From Gymnopus androsaceus JB14 (taxonomy: Eukaryota > Basidiomycota > Agaricomycetes > Agaricales > Omphalotaceae), in the NCBI GenBank assembly GCA_009733575.1, contig ML769492.1:99082-163081 (forward strand): a stretch of 64,000 nt of DNA. The letters run 5' to 3'. Positions 12,056 through 22,308 of this stretch are shown piece after piece; position 1 is the first letter of the stretch; each line of letters opens with the position of its first letter. Below the pieces are notes generated by a model, which ran no database searches, was not told where the DNA came from, and worked only from the letters and a program-made list of their open reading frames with translations. The translations under genes and the position numbers were made by a program.

Positions 12056-12065
12056 TATATAAAGG
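12056..12065 (+). promoter_or_regulatory. TATA-like box of NLR copy A
   Basis: TATATAAAGG lies ~140 bp upstream of the first ATG of copy A. The surrounding GGTCAT...GTTCCTGAGCTTTCAGG context is shared with copy B, where the corresponding site reads TATAGTATAAGG (~22167-22178). Confidence 0.45.
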
Positions 12066-12202
12066 CGATTTTTAATTCCTTATTCCATTTCGCTTGAATC
12101 ACTCCTAGTGTTTGGTTCTAAAATGACATCCTTGTGGGTTTCTCACTCTCCTTGATGCTAGAAGTATCTTTTAAATCAACAAATTTATCATTTAGCCCAC
12201 AG

Positions 12203-15200
12203 ATGTTTGCTCAAGCATCAAACTTCCAAATTACTGGACAACCTATATTCACCACTGCTGGTATTGTTAACAATGTCACATATCATGGAACTCCTCAAGC
12301 TGCAAACCATGGTTATTTAATAGTCCTAAGTATTCCATCAATTTTAATGCTGATTGTATGCATAAACAGGTTATTTTATTTCAATTTCAAATGTTTTGCA
12401 GTGCCCTCCACCCAGTCAATACTTTGTTGGACGGGAAGATATACTGAGAGAACTTTCAAAAATATTTTCTCCACCAGCACTGACTCTCTCGGGTACAAAC
12501 ATGGATGTACTCAAGGATTTTTTAAAACAGAACCTCAAGTAGTAAGTTGTATTCAATGGAGGGAGATATTCAACTACTCAGTTTAGCAGCTCCCACATTT
12601 TTATGGATGCAAGCTCTGGTCAAACCCTAGCCAAATCAGTTGCTGACATGATCAACAAAGGGACCTTAGCCCAGGCTGATACTCTACTGGTTCTACAAAG
12701 TGCATATGCACCTGTGGAAGAATACCTTCATACCCTTCCTCATGCTCCTATAATTGTGATAGCCACACAGTCATCTATACCATCTTCCACAACTCCTGCC
12801 TTTCACCTTCCTGATAATGCAGATCAACATGTAGTGCACAAGCTGTTGCATTCCATTGAAAGGACCCTTAACCTTGGACAGCATGTAGTCACACTTGTGG
12901 CAAGTGGAGGAACTGGAAAAACACAAGCAGTTCTAAAGTTTGTTTCTGAGAATTTGTTCAGGTAAAGACAAAAAGAAATTTAAAATGACAGGTAATACTA
13001 AATATTTAAACAGATTTTCAAATGTTTGGTTTTTTGATGCATCCTCCAATGACACCCTTACTGCCAATTTCAAGGAGCTTGGAAAAGCTGCAGGTGTTGG
13101 CAAAGATGTCAAAAATGTCAAAGATTTCCTGGCTAGGATCAATCAAAATTGGCTTTGCATTTTTGACAATGCTGATGATGAAAAAGTTTTTCTCAATGAC
13201 TATATCCCTATTTGCAACCATGGTAATGTGATTATCACCAGCCGCCTCTCAGAGTCATCACAAATGGCATCTCCAGATTGTCAAATTAACTTGATGGATC
13301 TCACCAAAGAAAGTGCTGTGAAGCTACTTCTAAGTCAAGTACATGAACAGAGCTCCCATGAAAACCATAATTTGGCTTCCAAGATAGTTGATGCTCTTGG
13401 CTGTCATGCACTAGCTGTCTCAACAGCTGGGGCATATATTGAGTCAACTCCAACCTGCACACTGGAAATTTACTTGACACATTTTAATAAGAAAAAGAAG
13501 AAAATCTTAAATTACAGAATGAGGTCACTGGATAGTTACCAGAGAACTGTGTATAGTGCTTTTCATCTGAGTTTTGAGAAACTCAGTCATCCAACCCAGC
13601 TTTTTATGCAAATATGTGCATATCTAAATCCAACTGCCATTCCTTTGGGGATATTCACTCAAGCAGCTGCTTTCACTGGTAATGATAGCAGTACTGTTGA
13701 TGTAGATCCACCTATTGAAGCCATAAATTTTTTGAAGAATTTTGTCTCTGTTCAGGGATGAAGGCTCATGGGAAGACAGTGTAATTGAAATGTGCCAACT
13801 ATCACTTGCATCATATAATGTTGTCAATAAATGTCTTGACTTTCATGCAGTAATACATACATGTGTCCAGGAAACTGTTGAATGTCCAGAGTATACAAGC
13901 CAGACAGCTATATTATTGCTTGCACGTGCTACTCCACTAGGAAACACAAATGGGGAATATCAGTTTCGTCGGCAGTTATTAATACATGCCAGTCATGTTT
14001 GGCAGGTAAATACTTTACCAACAGTCTATGCAAATGTTTGTCTGGCAAGAGTATTTAAGGATAGTGGTCTCTGGAGTTATACTGAGGACTTGGAAGACAA
14101 GGTACTTTCTGTATATAGGCAAGTGATTGGGTTGCAACACCCTGATAGTTTGAATTCTATGGCCAATCTTGCAGATACATACCGGGAATATGGAAAGTGG
14201 GAGTTAGCTGAGACATTGGGAAAGGATGTGCTTTTACTTCGCAAACGGATTCTTGGAGCCCACCACCCTGATACATTGACTTCTATGGCCAAGCTGTCAG
14301 TGACATATGGTTACTATGGAAAATTTGATGAAGCTAGGAAGCTGAGAGAGGAAGTGCTTCTGCTATACCAGCAAGTGGTTGGAGATCATCATCCTGATAC
14401 ACTGACCATCAATATACAACCTTGCTGTCACATACTATGATCTTGGAAAGTTTGAGGCAGCTGAGAAGTTGGGTGAGGAAGTTCTCCTACTGCGTAAGCA
14501 GGTACTTGGAGACTACCACCCAGATACACTGAATGCCATGGCCCACCTTGCAGCCACCTATTGGTCATTTGGAAAGTTGGAGGCAGCTGAGAAGCTGGAA
14601 GAGGAGGTGCTGCCACTGTACAGTCAAGCACTTGGGGACCACCATCCAGATACCTTGAGGGCCATGGCTGATCTTGCAGCCACATATCGGTCATGTGGAA
14701 AGTGGGAGGAAGCTGAGAAGCTGGAAGAGGAGGTGTTGTCACTGTGCAAGCAAGTACTTGGAGACCACCATCCAGATACCTTGAATGCCATGGCCAACCT
14801 TGCAGCCACCTATTGGTCATTTGGAAAGTTGGAGGCAGCTGAGAAGCTGGAAGAGGAAGTGTTGCTACTGAGCAAGCAAGTACTTGGAGACCATCATCCA
14901 GATACCTTGAATGCCATGGCCAACCTTGCAGCTACCTATTGGTCATTTGGAAAGTTGGAGGCAGCTGAGAAGCTGGAAGAGGAAGTGCTGCCACTGTGCA
15001 AGCAAGCACTTGGAGACCACCATCCAGATACCTTGAGGGCCATGGCCAATCTTGCAGCCACCTATCAGTCATTTGGGAAGTTGGAGGCAGCTGAGAAGCT
15101 GGAAGAGGAGGTATTGCCACTGAGCAAGCAAGTACTTGGAGACCACCATCCAGAAACCTTGAATGCCATGGCCAACCTTGCAGCCACCTATAGGTCATTT

Positions 15201-15652
15201 GGAAAGTTGGAGGCCGCTGAGAAACTGGTAGAGGAAATGCTTCCAATGTGCAAGCAAGCACTTGGAGACCATCATCCAGATACCTTGAGGGCCATGGCCA
15301 ATCTTGCAGCCACATATCGGACACTTGGAAAGTTGGAGGCAGCTAAGAAATTGGCAGAGGAGGTACTGCCACTGCACAAGCAAGCACTTGGAGACCATCA
15401 TCCAGATACCTTGAATGCCATGGCCAATCTTGCAGCCACAAAGCAGAAAAAATTGGAGGCAGCTGAGAAATTGGAAGAGGTGTTGCTTCTGCATAAGAAA
15501 GTAGTGGCTACTGATATTGCAGAAGGTTCAGGCTCTACTGCAGATCACCCTATAGTGTCTTTCCCTTTACTTGATAGTTCAAAACAGAGAACTAGCAAGC
15601 AGCGTAGAATCAAGACTGTTGTATCAAAGTTGCTGGGAAGATTTAGAGTCTA
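12203..15652 (+). pseudogene. NLR-like NTPase-TPR protein, copy A (two frameshifts)
   Basis: Exons 12203-12311, 12370-12541, 12587-12961 and 13014-15652. The start ATG opens a short region (FAQASNFQITGQPIF) like the N-terminal caps of Agaricomycete NLRs. A YFVGRED motif follows, then a first NTPase-like domain without a P-loop (TLSGTNMDVLKDF, HIFMDASS, LLVLQSA). A second domain has P-loop GGTGKTQ (~12908-12928), WFFDASS, Walker B CIFDNADD (~13157-13180), VIITSRLSESS and a winged-helix-like region. Eleven ~42-residue TPRs with HHPDTL signatures come next, then a basic tail (KTVVSKLLGRFRV). The frame breaks at ~13745, between the NTPase and TPR halves, and at ~14405-14412, inside repeat 3. Copy B is open at the first site, so A is probably a recent pseudogene or makes only the NTPase half. 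Confidence 0.8.
14085..15490 (+). repeat. Eleven near-identical 126-bp TPR-coding repeats
   Basis: Kinesin-light-chain-like TPR units of 42 codons, marked by HHPDTL/HPDSL/HHPETL. They are strongly similar at DNA level from about 14480 onward (for example GGAAAGTTGGAGGCAGCTGA recurs many times). Copy B has only four such signatures, so the array has expanded or contracted since duplication. Confidence 0.85.
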
Positions 15653-16248
15653 GTGAGACTTTGTTGAACTTGAAGGTACAAGAGCACTGTAAAACAAATA
15701 AAGCTGTTAAATAGTACAGGTGGCCTTATCCCTATCATGGTTCCTTGCAGTGCCACTGGGCTGATAATACCATATATCAAAGAAACCTCTCCATTTCATT
15801 GACATGTATTTGTCCCAGCCCATTTTCAGTAATTCTTACTATCTTTTCATTGCTCTTTACTTCTATTTGGTCTACTGTGGTCCTGCTTACTTATTGTTAT
15901 TTGTGCTGTTTCTTCCTTTTTGAGTATTTTTGGAAGATCTCGGACTCTTGGTTGTCTTATTCCGCAGTTGTTCAACACTTTTGCCTTAGTTGGTTCATCT
16001 TATTGTCTTTTCAGGTACTGTATCTTCTGATTCTTCTCTCTTACATCTGGAACTTGCTTTTTGTTGTATAGTAAAAGTCTTACTACATAGTACCACTTAG
16101 TGCTGTAGTACTGCATAGTAAAATAAGATAATTATCAGACCCTTATTGACAGAATTGAAAATCAAACCTGGACATAAGTTTGACATCTGTCTTGGCTAGG
16201 GCAGATTTTATTTTATTTTATGCAAATTGTCACTCATTCCAATTTAAG
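15653..16248. other. 3' flank of NLR copy A, no gene
   Basis: To about 15740 the sequence still resembles the 3' flank of copy B (AATAAAGCTG / AGTAAAGCTG, then CAGGTGGCCTTAT), so the duplication extends here. Beyond that the stretch is T-rich with short frames and no gene. Confidence 0.5.
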
Positions 16249-16557
16249 GATGGACAGGGGTTAACCCCTGGGTTGGAAAGGCCCTAACCTTACCCTTACC
16301 CTCCATACCCTTACCCTCTAAACCTGCAGTTTTTACTAAGGGTTTTGGGCAGAATTATGTACCACTCATGAGGCTTTGGGTAAAATAAATATAATAACAC
16401 TTGAAAACATCCTTCAGGATGAGTTGAAGATCATAGGACATCATGAGATGTCTACATCATCAATTAAAAAATGGAGGGTTTTGAAGACTTCAACCCTACC
16501 CTTACCCTCTATACCCTTGGGTCAAAAACCCCGGGTTGACCCCTACCCCTGTCCATC
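16249..16557. mobile_element. MITE with CCCTTA-repeat arms
   Basis: A 309-bp non-coding element with perfect 12-bp terminal inverted repeats GATGGACAGGGG (16249-16260) and its complement (16546-16557). Both arms continue into imperfectly complementary runs of ACCCTTACCCT and GGGTTAACCCC words, telomere-like in composition. No target duplication is clear. Confidence 0.65.
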
Positions 16558-16979
16558 TTTATTCCCATTGTCCTTCCTGTCTCATTTTTTTTTCCAAGTC
16601 CCTCCAGGTGGAACATATATAAGCTGCATGCGAGCCCTCTCCTGTACTCCCGCAACTCTTCCGTTGACTCCCATACTGACTTGCTTCTAGGCTATAAACT
16701 TCTACTAAAGTTCTCATACTTATGACTGTATCTTGACTGTACCACTCTTGTATTATTATAATATGTTGTATTAGTAGAGTAGTTGTTGAATCCAATTATT
16801 ATTACCATTATTCCTCTTTCTTGTGTTTTGAAAATTCTCTAATACTTAGTGCTCCCTGAAAGTGTGGGAGAATGAAAGACCCTAGAGGATTGACAGCAGT
16901 GAATATTCTAATGATGATAATTAAGCAACTCAGATTTATGGCCAAAATTGGAAAGGTATTGAATTCTGTAAGTTACCAC
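16558..16979. other. Intergenic, no gene seen
   Basis: Short frames only, with no recognisable domain. It lies between the CCCTTA-rich MITE and another CATCAGCAAAAC end. Confidence 0.3.
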
Positions 16980-17180
16980 ATCAGCAAAACATGGGTTTGG
17001 AGGCAAGCCCATACAAGCCCCGACAAACGCCGAAAATCGAGGCCAAGGCTGTATATCTGGCCAAATTTCGAAGGGCCTTATAACATAGATATGAGGTTGG
17101 CCATCTTCGAAAATCTGTCCAACTTCACACACTATTCCATGGTTATAAGGTCTTTCTGGGTTGGCCTCACCTTGCCAGAC
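16980..17180. mobile_element. Possible element with CATCAGCAAAAC left end (E4)
   Basis: CATCAGCAAAACATGGG at 16980-16996 matches the family terminus. GGTTTGGAGGCAAGCCC follows, with GGTTGGCC-containing sequence near 17095 and 17158 in the interior. A matching right terminus was not found, so the right boundary given here is only a guess. Confidence 0.3.
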
Positions 17181-17929
17181 ATTGAATACACAATTAAATT
17201 GCTTTCATTCGGTTTTTGTTGCTTTATTGCGCATCGCACAAGTTTTATATAAGAAACACTGAATTGAATATTTATACTGACAAAATACAATTACTATAGA
17301 TTATAAATACAACTGAACAAACTCGCAGCCCTCTTCCGCACCAGTAACCATCCAGTCAGTAGTATCTTGAATGATTTTGCATGGATTTTTGAAGTAATTG
17401 AGGTGTAACATGCTGATTGCATGAGTAATACTTGAAGGAATTGACAAGAGCTTGACCCAACATAAGTGACTTGAAGGTAGCATGCATGAGGATGGGTGGA
17501 AAAGCAGGGGAACAAGAGACGCATTGAGAGTGGAACGAGATGAGAGAGAGAGGGAAGGGAAGAAAGAATAAAATTTCGAAACACACAGGGAGTTTATATG
17601 TAATATGGCCATTGGAGCTGTGGAGTTGTGGAGCCGGGATCGGGGATTTCCACCCGTCTGTGCAATTACAATGGTTGAGTCGAATAGCTTGGGCATTGGT
17701 TTGAGGACACACCTACATCAAGTGAGAATGGTCAATTAGTTCTTTCATATATTAGGAATCAGAGATAAATGATTACCTTATAATGGGTGGTTTACCTTGG
17801 CCACTGAGTGTTATGTTGGCGAGGAATTCAAATGATTTTGGGATGTGGCAAGAGTCTTGCCTAGCTTTGCAACATTCTGCCAGAACGGCACATGTTCGCA
17901 ATTGAGGCCTGGCTTCGACGGGTTTCTAC
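17181..17929. other. Intergenic, no recognised gene
   Basis: Minus-strand frames at 17301-17712 are open for up to 131 codons and overlap in three phases, but none has domain-like composition or clear splice continuity. I treat them as chance frames. Confidence 0.3.
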
Positions 17930-18092
17930 AGATTTGCTGATGCATGTAGTACTAGGTAGTAAGGGGGTTAACTAAGCAAACTACAGCACTACACAGTACT
18001 ATATACATCAGCAAAACCTGGAGGTTCTCCAGGGAGCTCCAGAGTACTCCAGAGGACCATTGAGTTCTCTGGAGCTCTCTGGAGACCACCCA
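17930..18092. mobile_element. Foldback element E5 (partial) with an opposed end
   Basis: A right-type end (GATTTGCTGATG) finishes near 17942. A left-type end CATCAGCAAAACCTGGAGG starts at 18006, followed by CTCCAGGGAGCTCCAGAG and the near-complementary CTCTGGAGCTCTCTGGAG (~18068-18085). The expected right terminus is missing. It is probably a truncated family member. Confidence 0.45.
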
Positions 18093-18267
18093 TCATTCGA
18101 CATTCAGGGTACCGAACCAATACCAAGCACTATTTAATTAGAGTACATCAATGATCATAACCATGCAACAATAATAGAAAAGAAAATTTCTATGCATCAT
18201 TTATTGTTGTCATTATATGCTGCCGAGGCAGAGCAATCTGACTAAGTAGTAATACGCTATGTAGTAG

Positions 18268-18542
18268 CATCAGCAAAACCTGTATGATGTGGGCAGTGCT
18301 TGAGGGAACTGTCCAGAGCTCCCAGCGCTCCAGCGTCCCAGCACTCAGATGGTCCGGCCGATGCAGGAGGGAGCTCCCAGAAGCTCCCAGAGGCCGCAAA
18401 ATTACCTTATTTGGAAATAACATATGATTTTATATTTTTGACAGCACTGGCAAGCGCTGGCCAGCGCTGGGAGCTCTGGGAGCGCTGGGAATTTTAAGTA
18501 ATCCTGTGGGAATCAAAATGCAAAATACAGGTTTTGCTGATG
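18268..18542. mobile_element. Foldback MITE E6 (complete)
   Basis: A 275-bp element with perfect 18-bp inverted ends at 18268-18285 (CATCAGCAAAACCTGTAT) and 18525-18542. Its inner arms are GC-rich: GAGCTCCCAGCGCTCC near 18315 and CCAGCGCTGGGAGCTC near 18460. These are complementary to each other but unlike the core of the element at 7523. It has no coding capacity. Confidence 0.75.
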
Positions 18543-18880
18543 TAAGCTTATAGTTGCTGTTTCCCAATTTCTGTGTCTCCATTTCCCACTCTCCGAGCCA
18601 GCCTCTGCCCCTACAACCATTGAACACTTCTAAATATTGCTCAGTTAATGCTGAAAACAAATAAGAACTTACATTGGGAGGAAATAAAGTTGAACAAAGT
18701 TGCGACAATGGACATTGGAAGGAAATAAGAAAAAAAGTACAAGTCCAACATTGAACTCAGAGTTGAACGGCGACGCCTTTTATATGATGTTTTCCATTTA
18801 CAGCATCAACTGGCGTATATATTGACAGTTGAATTATGGCAACCCAACTGCAAAACTCTTAACGTTATTCCAATCAGGAT
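18543..18880. other. Spacer, no gene seen
   Basis: Short frames only. No domain, repeat or splice signal worth annotating. Confidence 0.3.
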
Positions 18881-19017
18881 GGTTTTGACAGCTTCAACTT
18901 GGTTTTGACAGCTTGGACAGCTTCAGAGCAGCCAGAGCAGCCAGAGCACTCCAGAGCACTCCAGAGCATCCATTCAATGCTCTGACCTCTCCAGTGAACT
19001 TCCAGGTTTCGCTGATG
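18881..19017. mobile_element. Foldback element remnant E7
   Basis: CCAGGTTTCGCTGATG ending at 19017 is a one-base variant of the family's right end. The interior has two GGTTTTGACAGCTT direct repeats and AGAGCAGCC / CCAGAGCACT tandem words, with complementary GCTCTG near 18978. No left end is visible. Confidence 0.4.
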
Positions 19018-19422
19018 TAGTGTTTGAGTGAGTTCCAGATGTATTGTCTTTTCATGCATATATAACCTTCAAGCTCAGTTAGAAGAACCTCCTAAGCTTT
19101 TTCTCTCTCTCATCACCAATGCCAATGCTGGCCCCCGCCTTGCCCTTAGGCCTCATGCCAGGAATATGCTCTAACTTTATCAAAATTTTTGACTGCCTTT
19201 TAGGGTGCACAATAATTTGATCTTGGATTTTCTGCCAAAACCAGCAAAAACCTAGAAGCAAAATTTCAGGGTTATTGGACTTCTATGCAGGTAATGCATT
19301 TTGGAACTGTCTTTGACACCTGCCAAGATGTCCCTAGGGCATAATGAGTGTATTCTGGATCTGAAAATACTACGAATTTCATGGTGCTGCATGCATTTTA
19401 TAATAATGCAAAAAGTATATAG
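19018..19422. other. Spacer, no gene seen
   Basis: It lies between the foldback cluster and the start of duplication unit B. No coding or repeat signal is recognised. Confidence 0.3.
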
Positions 19423-21260
19423 TCTCCATTCCGATTCCGACTCTGCTTTGGTCGGTTCTGGAGGGAGAGGCAGAGCAAGTTGGTCATGTATGGGACTTGG
19501 ACGATAGGTCTACAGAGACAGCGGTAGAACTGGAAACGGCAGCGGAGGCGGAGCAAGAAGTGAATCGACGATTCGCCTTGAGGCTTTGATAATGACAACG
19601 AAGAACAGGCCGAAGATCTGGGTACGGCGTCGAAGACTGATGAGAGGTGTTCAAGGATGTTCCTGCAGGGCCTTCGCCGGAGCAAACAAATGGTCCCGAA
19701 TCCAAACCATCACTCCCCCATCGCCCAACCCGACGACGATGACAACACTAACTGGGATGACCCACGGAATGATTCACTCCCTTCTTCTTCGCCTCCTCCT
19801 GCCGCCTCCTCGGTACCCAAGTCGATCAGCTCCTCACCACCCTCCCAGCCAAAAGCTGTACTCGTCTTGAAAAACTAGTGAATAACGGTAAAAAGGGTGT
19901 TAATGGAAGCTCATGTTTATTGGGCTCACCGAACGTCTCCTCTGCGGGACCTCCTTCCCCGATTTCATCTCCCGTCACCAGTATTGTCCCGACACAACCA
20001 ACACAAGATTTCTCCTGCGTCTACCAAGACGCTTCCTGCCCTAGAAGAAACCGAAACCGAAACCTACCTCGTCTCCTCTCGTACAAAAGGCATTCGATCC
20101 CTCTTGAGGAAGACTATGAGGGAGAATAGGGAGGTTGCTGCCGCCGAGTCCCCTCTAGCCCAATCCAACTCGACCGGTTCTGCGTAAAGAACACGGTCCC
20201 TTCCCCAGCTCCGCGCCAACGTTACTGAACACCCGATCTCTACCGGGCGTTTTATCCTGTCGTTTTTTGTGCACAGCTGCAGCTGGAGGTCAAGTCGGGG
20301 TCGTCGCCTCGGTAGAAGGACTGGACTCGGTAGAAGGGGTAGGTGCGATGAGGTCTTGAAATGACTTTGTATATCTTACTGGGGAGGTTGATGGGTTACT
20401 TGTATCTGTGACATTGGAGATGGGGTGCGCGCTCGGGTGCGAGTGCAAATGGATCGGGTAGTGAGATGGGGAAAGTGAACGAGAATGCAAACGCGCGCTG
20501 AAAGTGTTGCGTGATAATACGAGGATGCTAGTAAGTGCCTAATTTTGTTGTGAGTTTCGTGTTTCGTGTTTTTATCTGGCTTCAAACCTCGCTTTGTTTT
20601 TTTAATTCCAACTAGTTTCGTTCTTTGCTAAGCGGAGCTGAGCACTAACTCGCTATGCTTTGCTTTATATAGGAAACCCACCGCAAACAAATCAACACCA
20701 TCCTTCACCTCTCACATTCACCTCTCCTCGGTCTATCCCTCCTCATTCTCTCTCACAATCTCCCAAGATCGCCACGACCAAAGCGCAACCACATCATCTC
20801 CCATCCTCCAACACATCCGGTCCTTATTCACACTCTAAAAACCCATGCCGAATACCCTTTATGGAAACGAAAAGTTAACAGCAATAGGAATGGAGACGAA
20901 GTCCCAAACGGAATCCTATCCAAAACTTGATACACATCTGCCTTGGGGTCGATGACTGATTACGGGATACGACACCGCAGTCGGGGAACTGTGGTGCGGT
21001 AGAGGGGTTTGTGGAGGGTGGAGCAGGTCGGTTTTTTCAGTTGGCTGATAAGCGCTTTCGCTAATGATTATTGCATCTTGTAAGGATCCTTCGTCTTACC
21101 TTAAGTTCAGCCACCAATACAAACACGAAAAAAGTCAATCTGAATAGAAAGCATCCTTCGCCAACATCACATACCTTTTCTCTGAAGGTGCTCTTCTGGA
21201 CTTGACATGGAGGAATTAGCGAGGTTGGGGCGCTGTTTGCTGATCCGCCGTTGAGTAGCA
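19423..21260. repeat. Segmental duplication unit B, 5' part (degraded locus)
   Basis: The counterpart of 9621-11655 in the same orientation, about 9.8 kb downstream. It carries the same Ser/Pro/Glu-rich broken frames with different indels (for example, unit B lacks a ~30-bp stretch near 20170 that A has near 10365-10410). Because both copies are disrupted, the ancestral locus may already have been decaying at duplication. The family is not recognised. Confidence 0.6.
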
Positions 21261-22308
21261 GTATGATTGGGGTGGTTATCCGGGGAAGTAGTATTTACTA
21301 AGTATGTGGATATGTACAGTGTTGTTTATAAGTATACACTTTTAATGCGTACCAAGCACTCACAGGCTAAACTCCAGCGCACGGTGCAAAACATGAATGA
21401 AATACATGGTTTTACCCTTTCTCAGTCTGTTGCGGAATGCATTTCTGAGATTGTTCTACTACTCTCAGACTCTGTGTTCCTCTGTATATCCATCCGAATC
21501 GGCATCCCTTCTTTCCAAATAGTATGAATGGCTCTGACAAGAGATTCCGTCTCCATCCGGTACCTAATACTTGCATGGTGAGATGACCAACATTCCAAGG
21601 CATTTGATGCGCAAAAATTGATTTAGACCGAAAGGGCATGGGTCAAATCCTAATCGCATCTATAACATTCAAGGCTGCTGTAGACAAATTCTTCTTTTTT
21701 CCCATTCTTTTTGTGACATGATCAACATTCAGCTTGATGCACATTCAAGACAAAAGGTCCAAGCAGTATACATCATAAGTGATGGACTGGCTGCCAAATT
21801 CAAGCCTGCAAGTGACAAGTTACACTCTATCCTAAACCTTTACATCTCACTAGTGATAATAAGAAAATAAACCCAGAGAGTAGTGTGAAAGAGGTTAGAC
21901 TCTGAAGCAATTGAAGCGGCAAACTCGCAGCTGTACTCATTGAGCTGTACTGGTCCCTACTGGAAATATATACCTGGAAATTTAAGCTGGCTTGCCACGA
22001 AAAGTGAGATGAATTGCGACTTGTGCAATGAGAATTGAACTGCTTTTTATGTTTGAACAACCAGGATCAAGCCGGGTGATGGCCCTGACGGGTCACAATG
22101 TCATTATGGTTAGTTAGTTTAGATTGTAGGTCATGTGTGGAAATCAGATGGTTCCTGAGCTTTCAGGTATAGTATAAGGGTGCCCGTTTTAGTTCCAGAC
22201 CATTTCACCCCTACAGTCTGGTGGTGAAATGGCATCCTCGTAGGTGTCCGAATATCCTTGACACTAGAACAATCTTTTTAATTGACAAATTCATCATTTA
22301 GCCCACAG
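21261..22308. other. Upstream region of NLR copy B
   Basis: There is no gene in most of the stretch. From about 22120 it resembles the promoter and leader of copy A (GGTCATGTG, GTTCCTGAGC, ATGGCATCC versus ATGACATCC near 12123). In both copies a leader ATG with an eleven-base exon before a GT donor precedes a CCCACAG acceptor. That exon would join out of frame, so I did not use it. Confidence 0.4.

Noticed and set aside
13742..14440. Separate gene starting at 13742
   Set aside because: It is the frameshifted continuation of NLR copy A, since copy B reads through the same point in one frame.
17301..17712. Overlapping minus-strand frames up to 131 codons
   Set aside because: Three phases are open at once in low-complexity DNA; none looks like a real protein.
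7523..18542. CRISPR-like array from repeated CATCAGCAAAACC words
   Set aside because: Copies are inverted, irregularly spaced, and in a eukaryotic genome; they are transposon ends.
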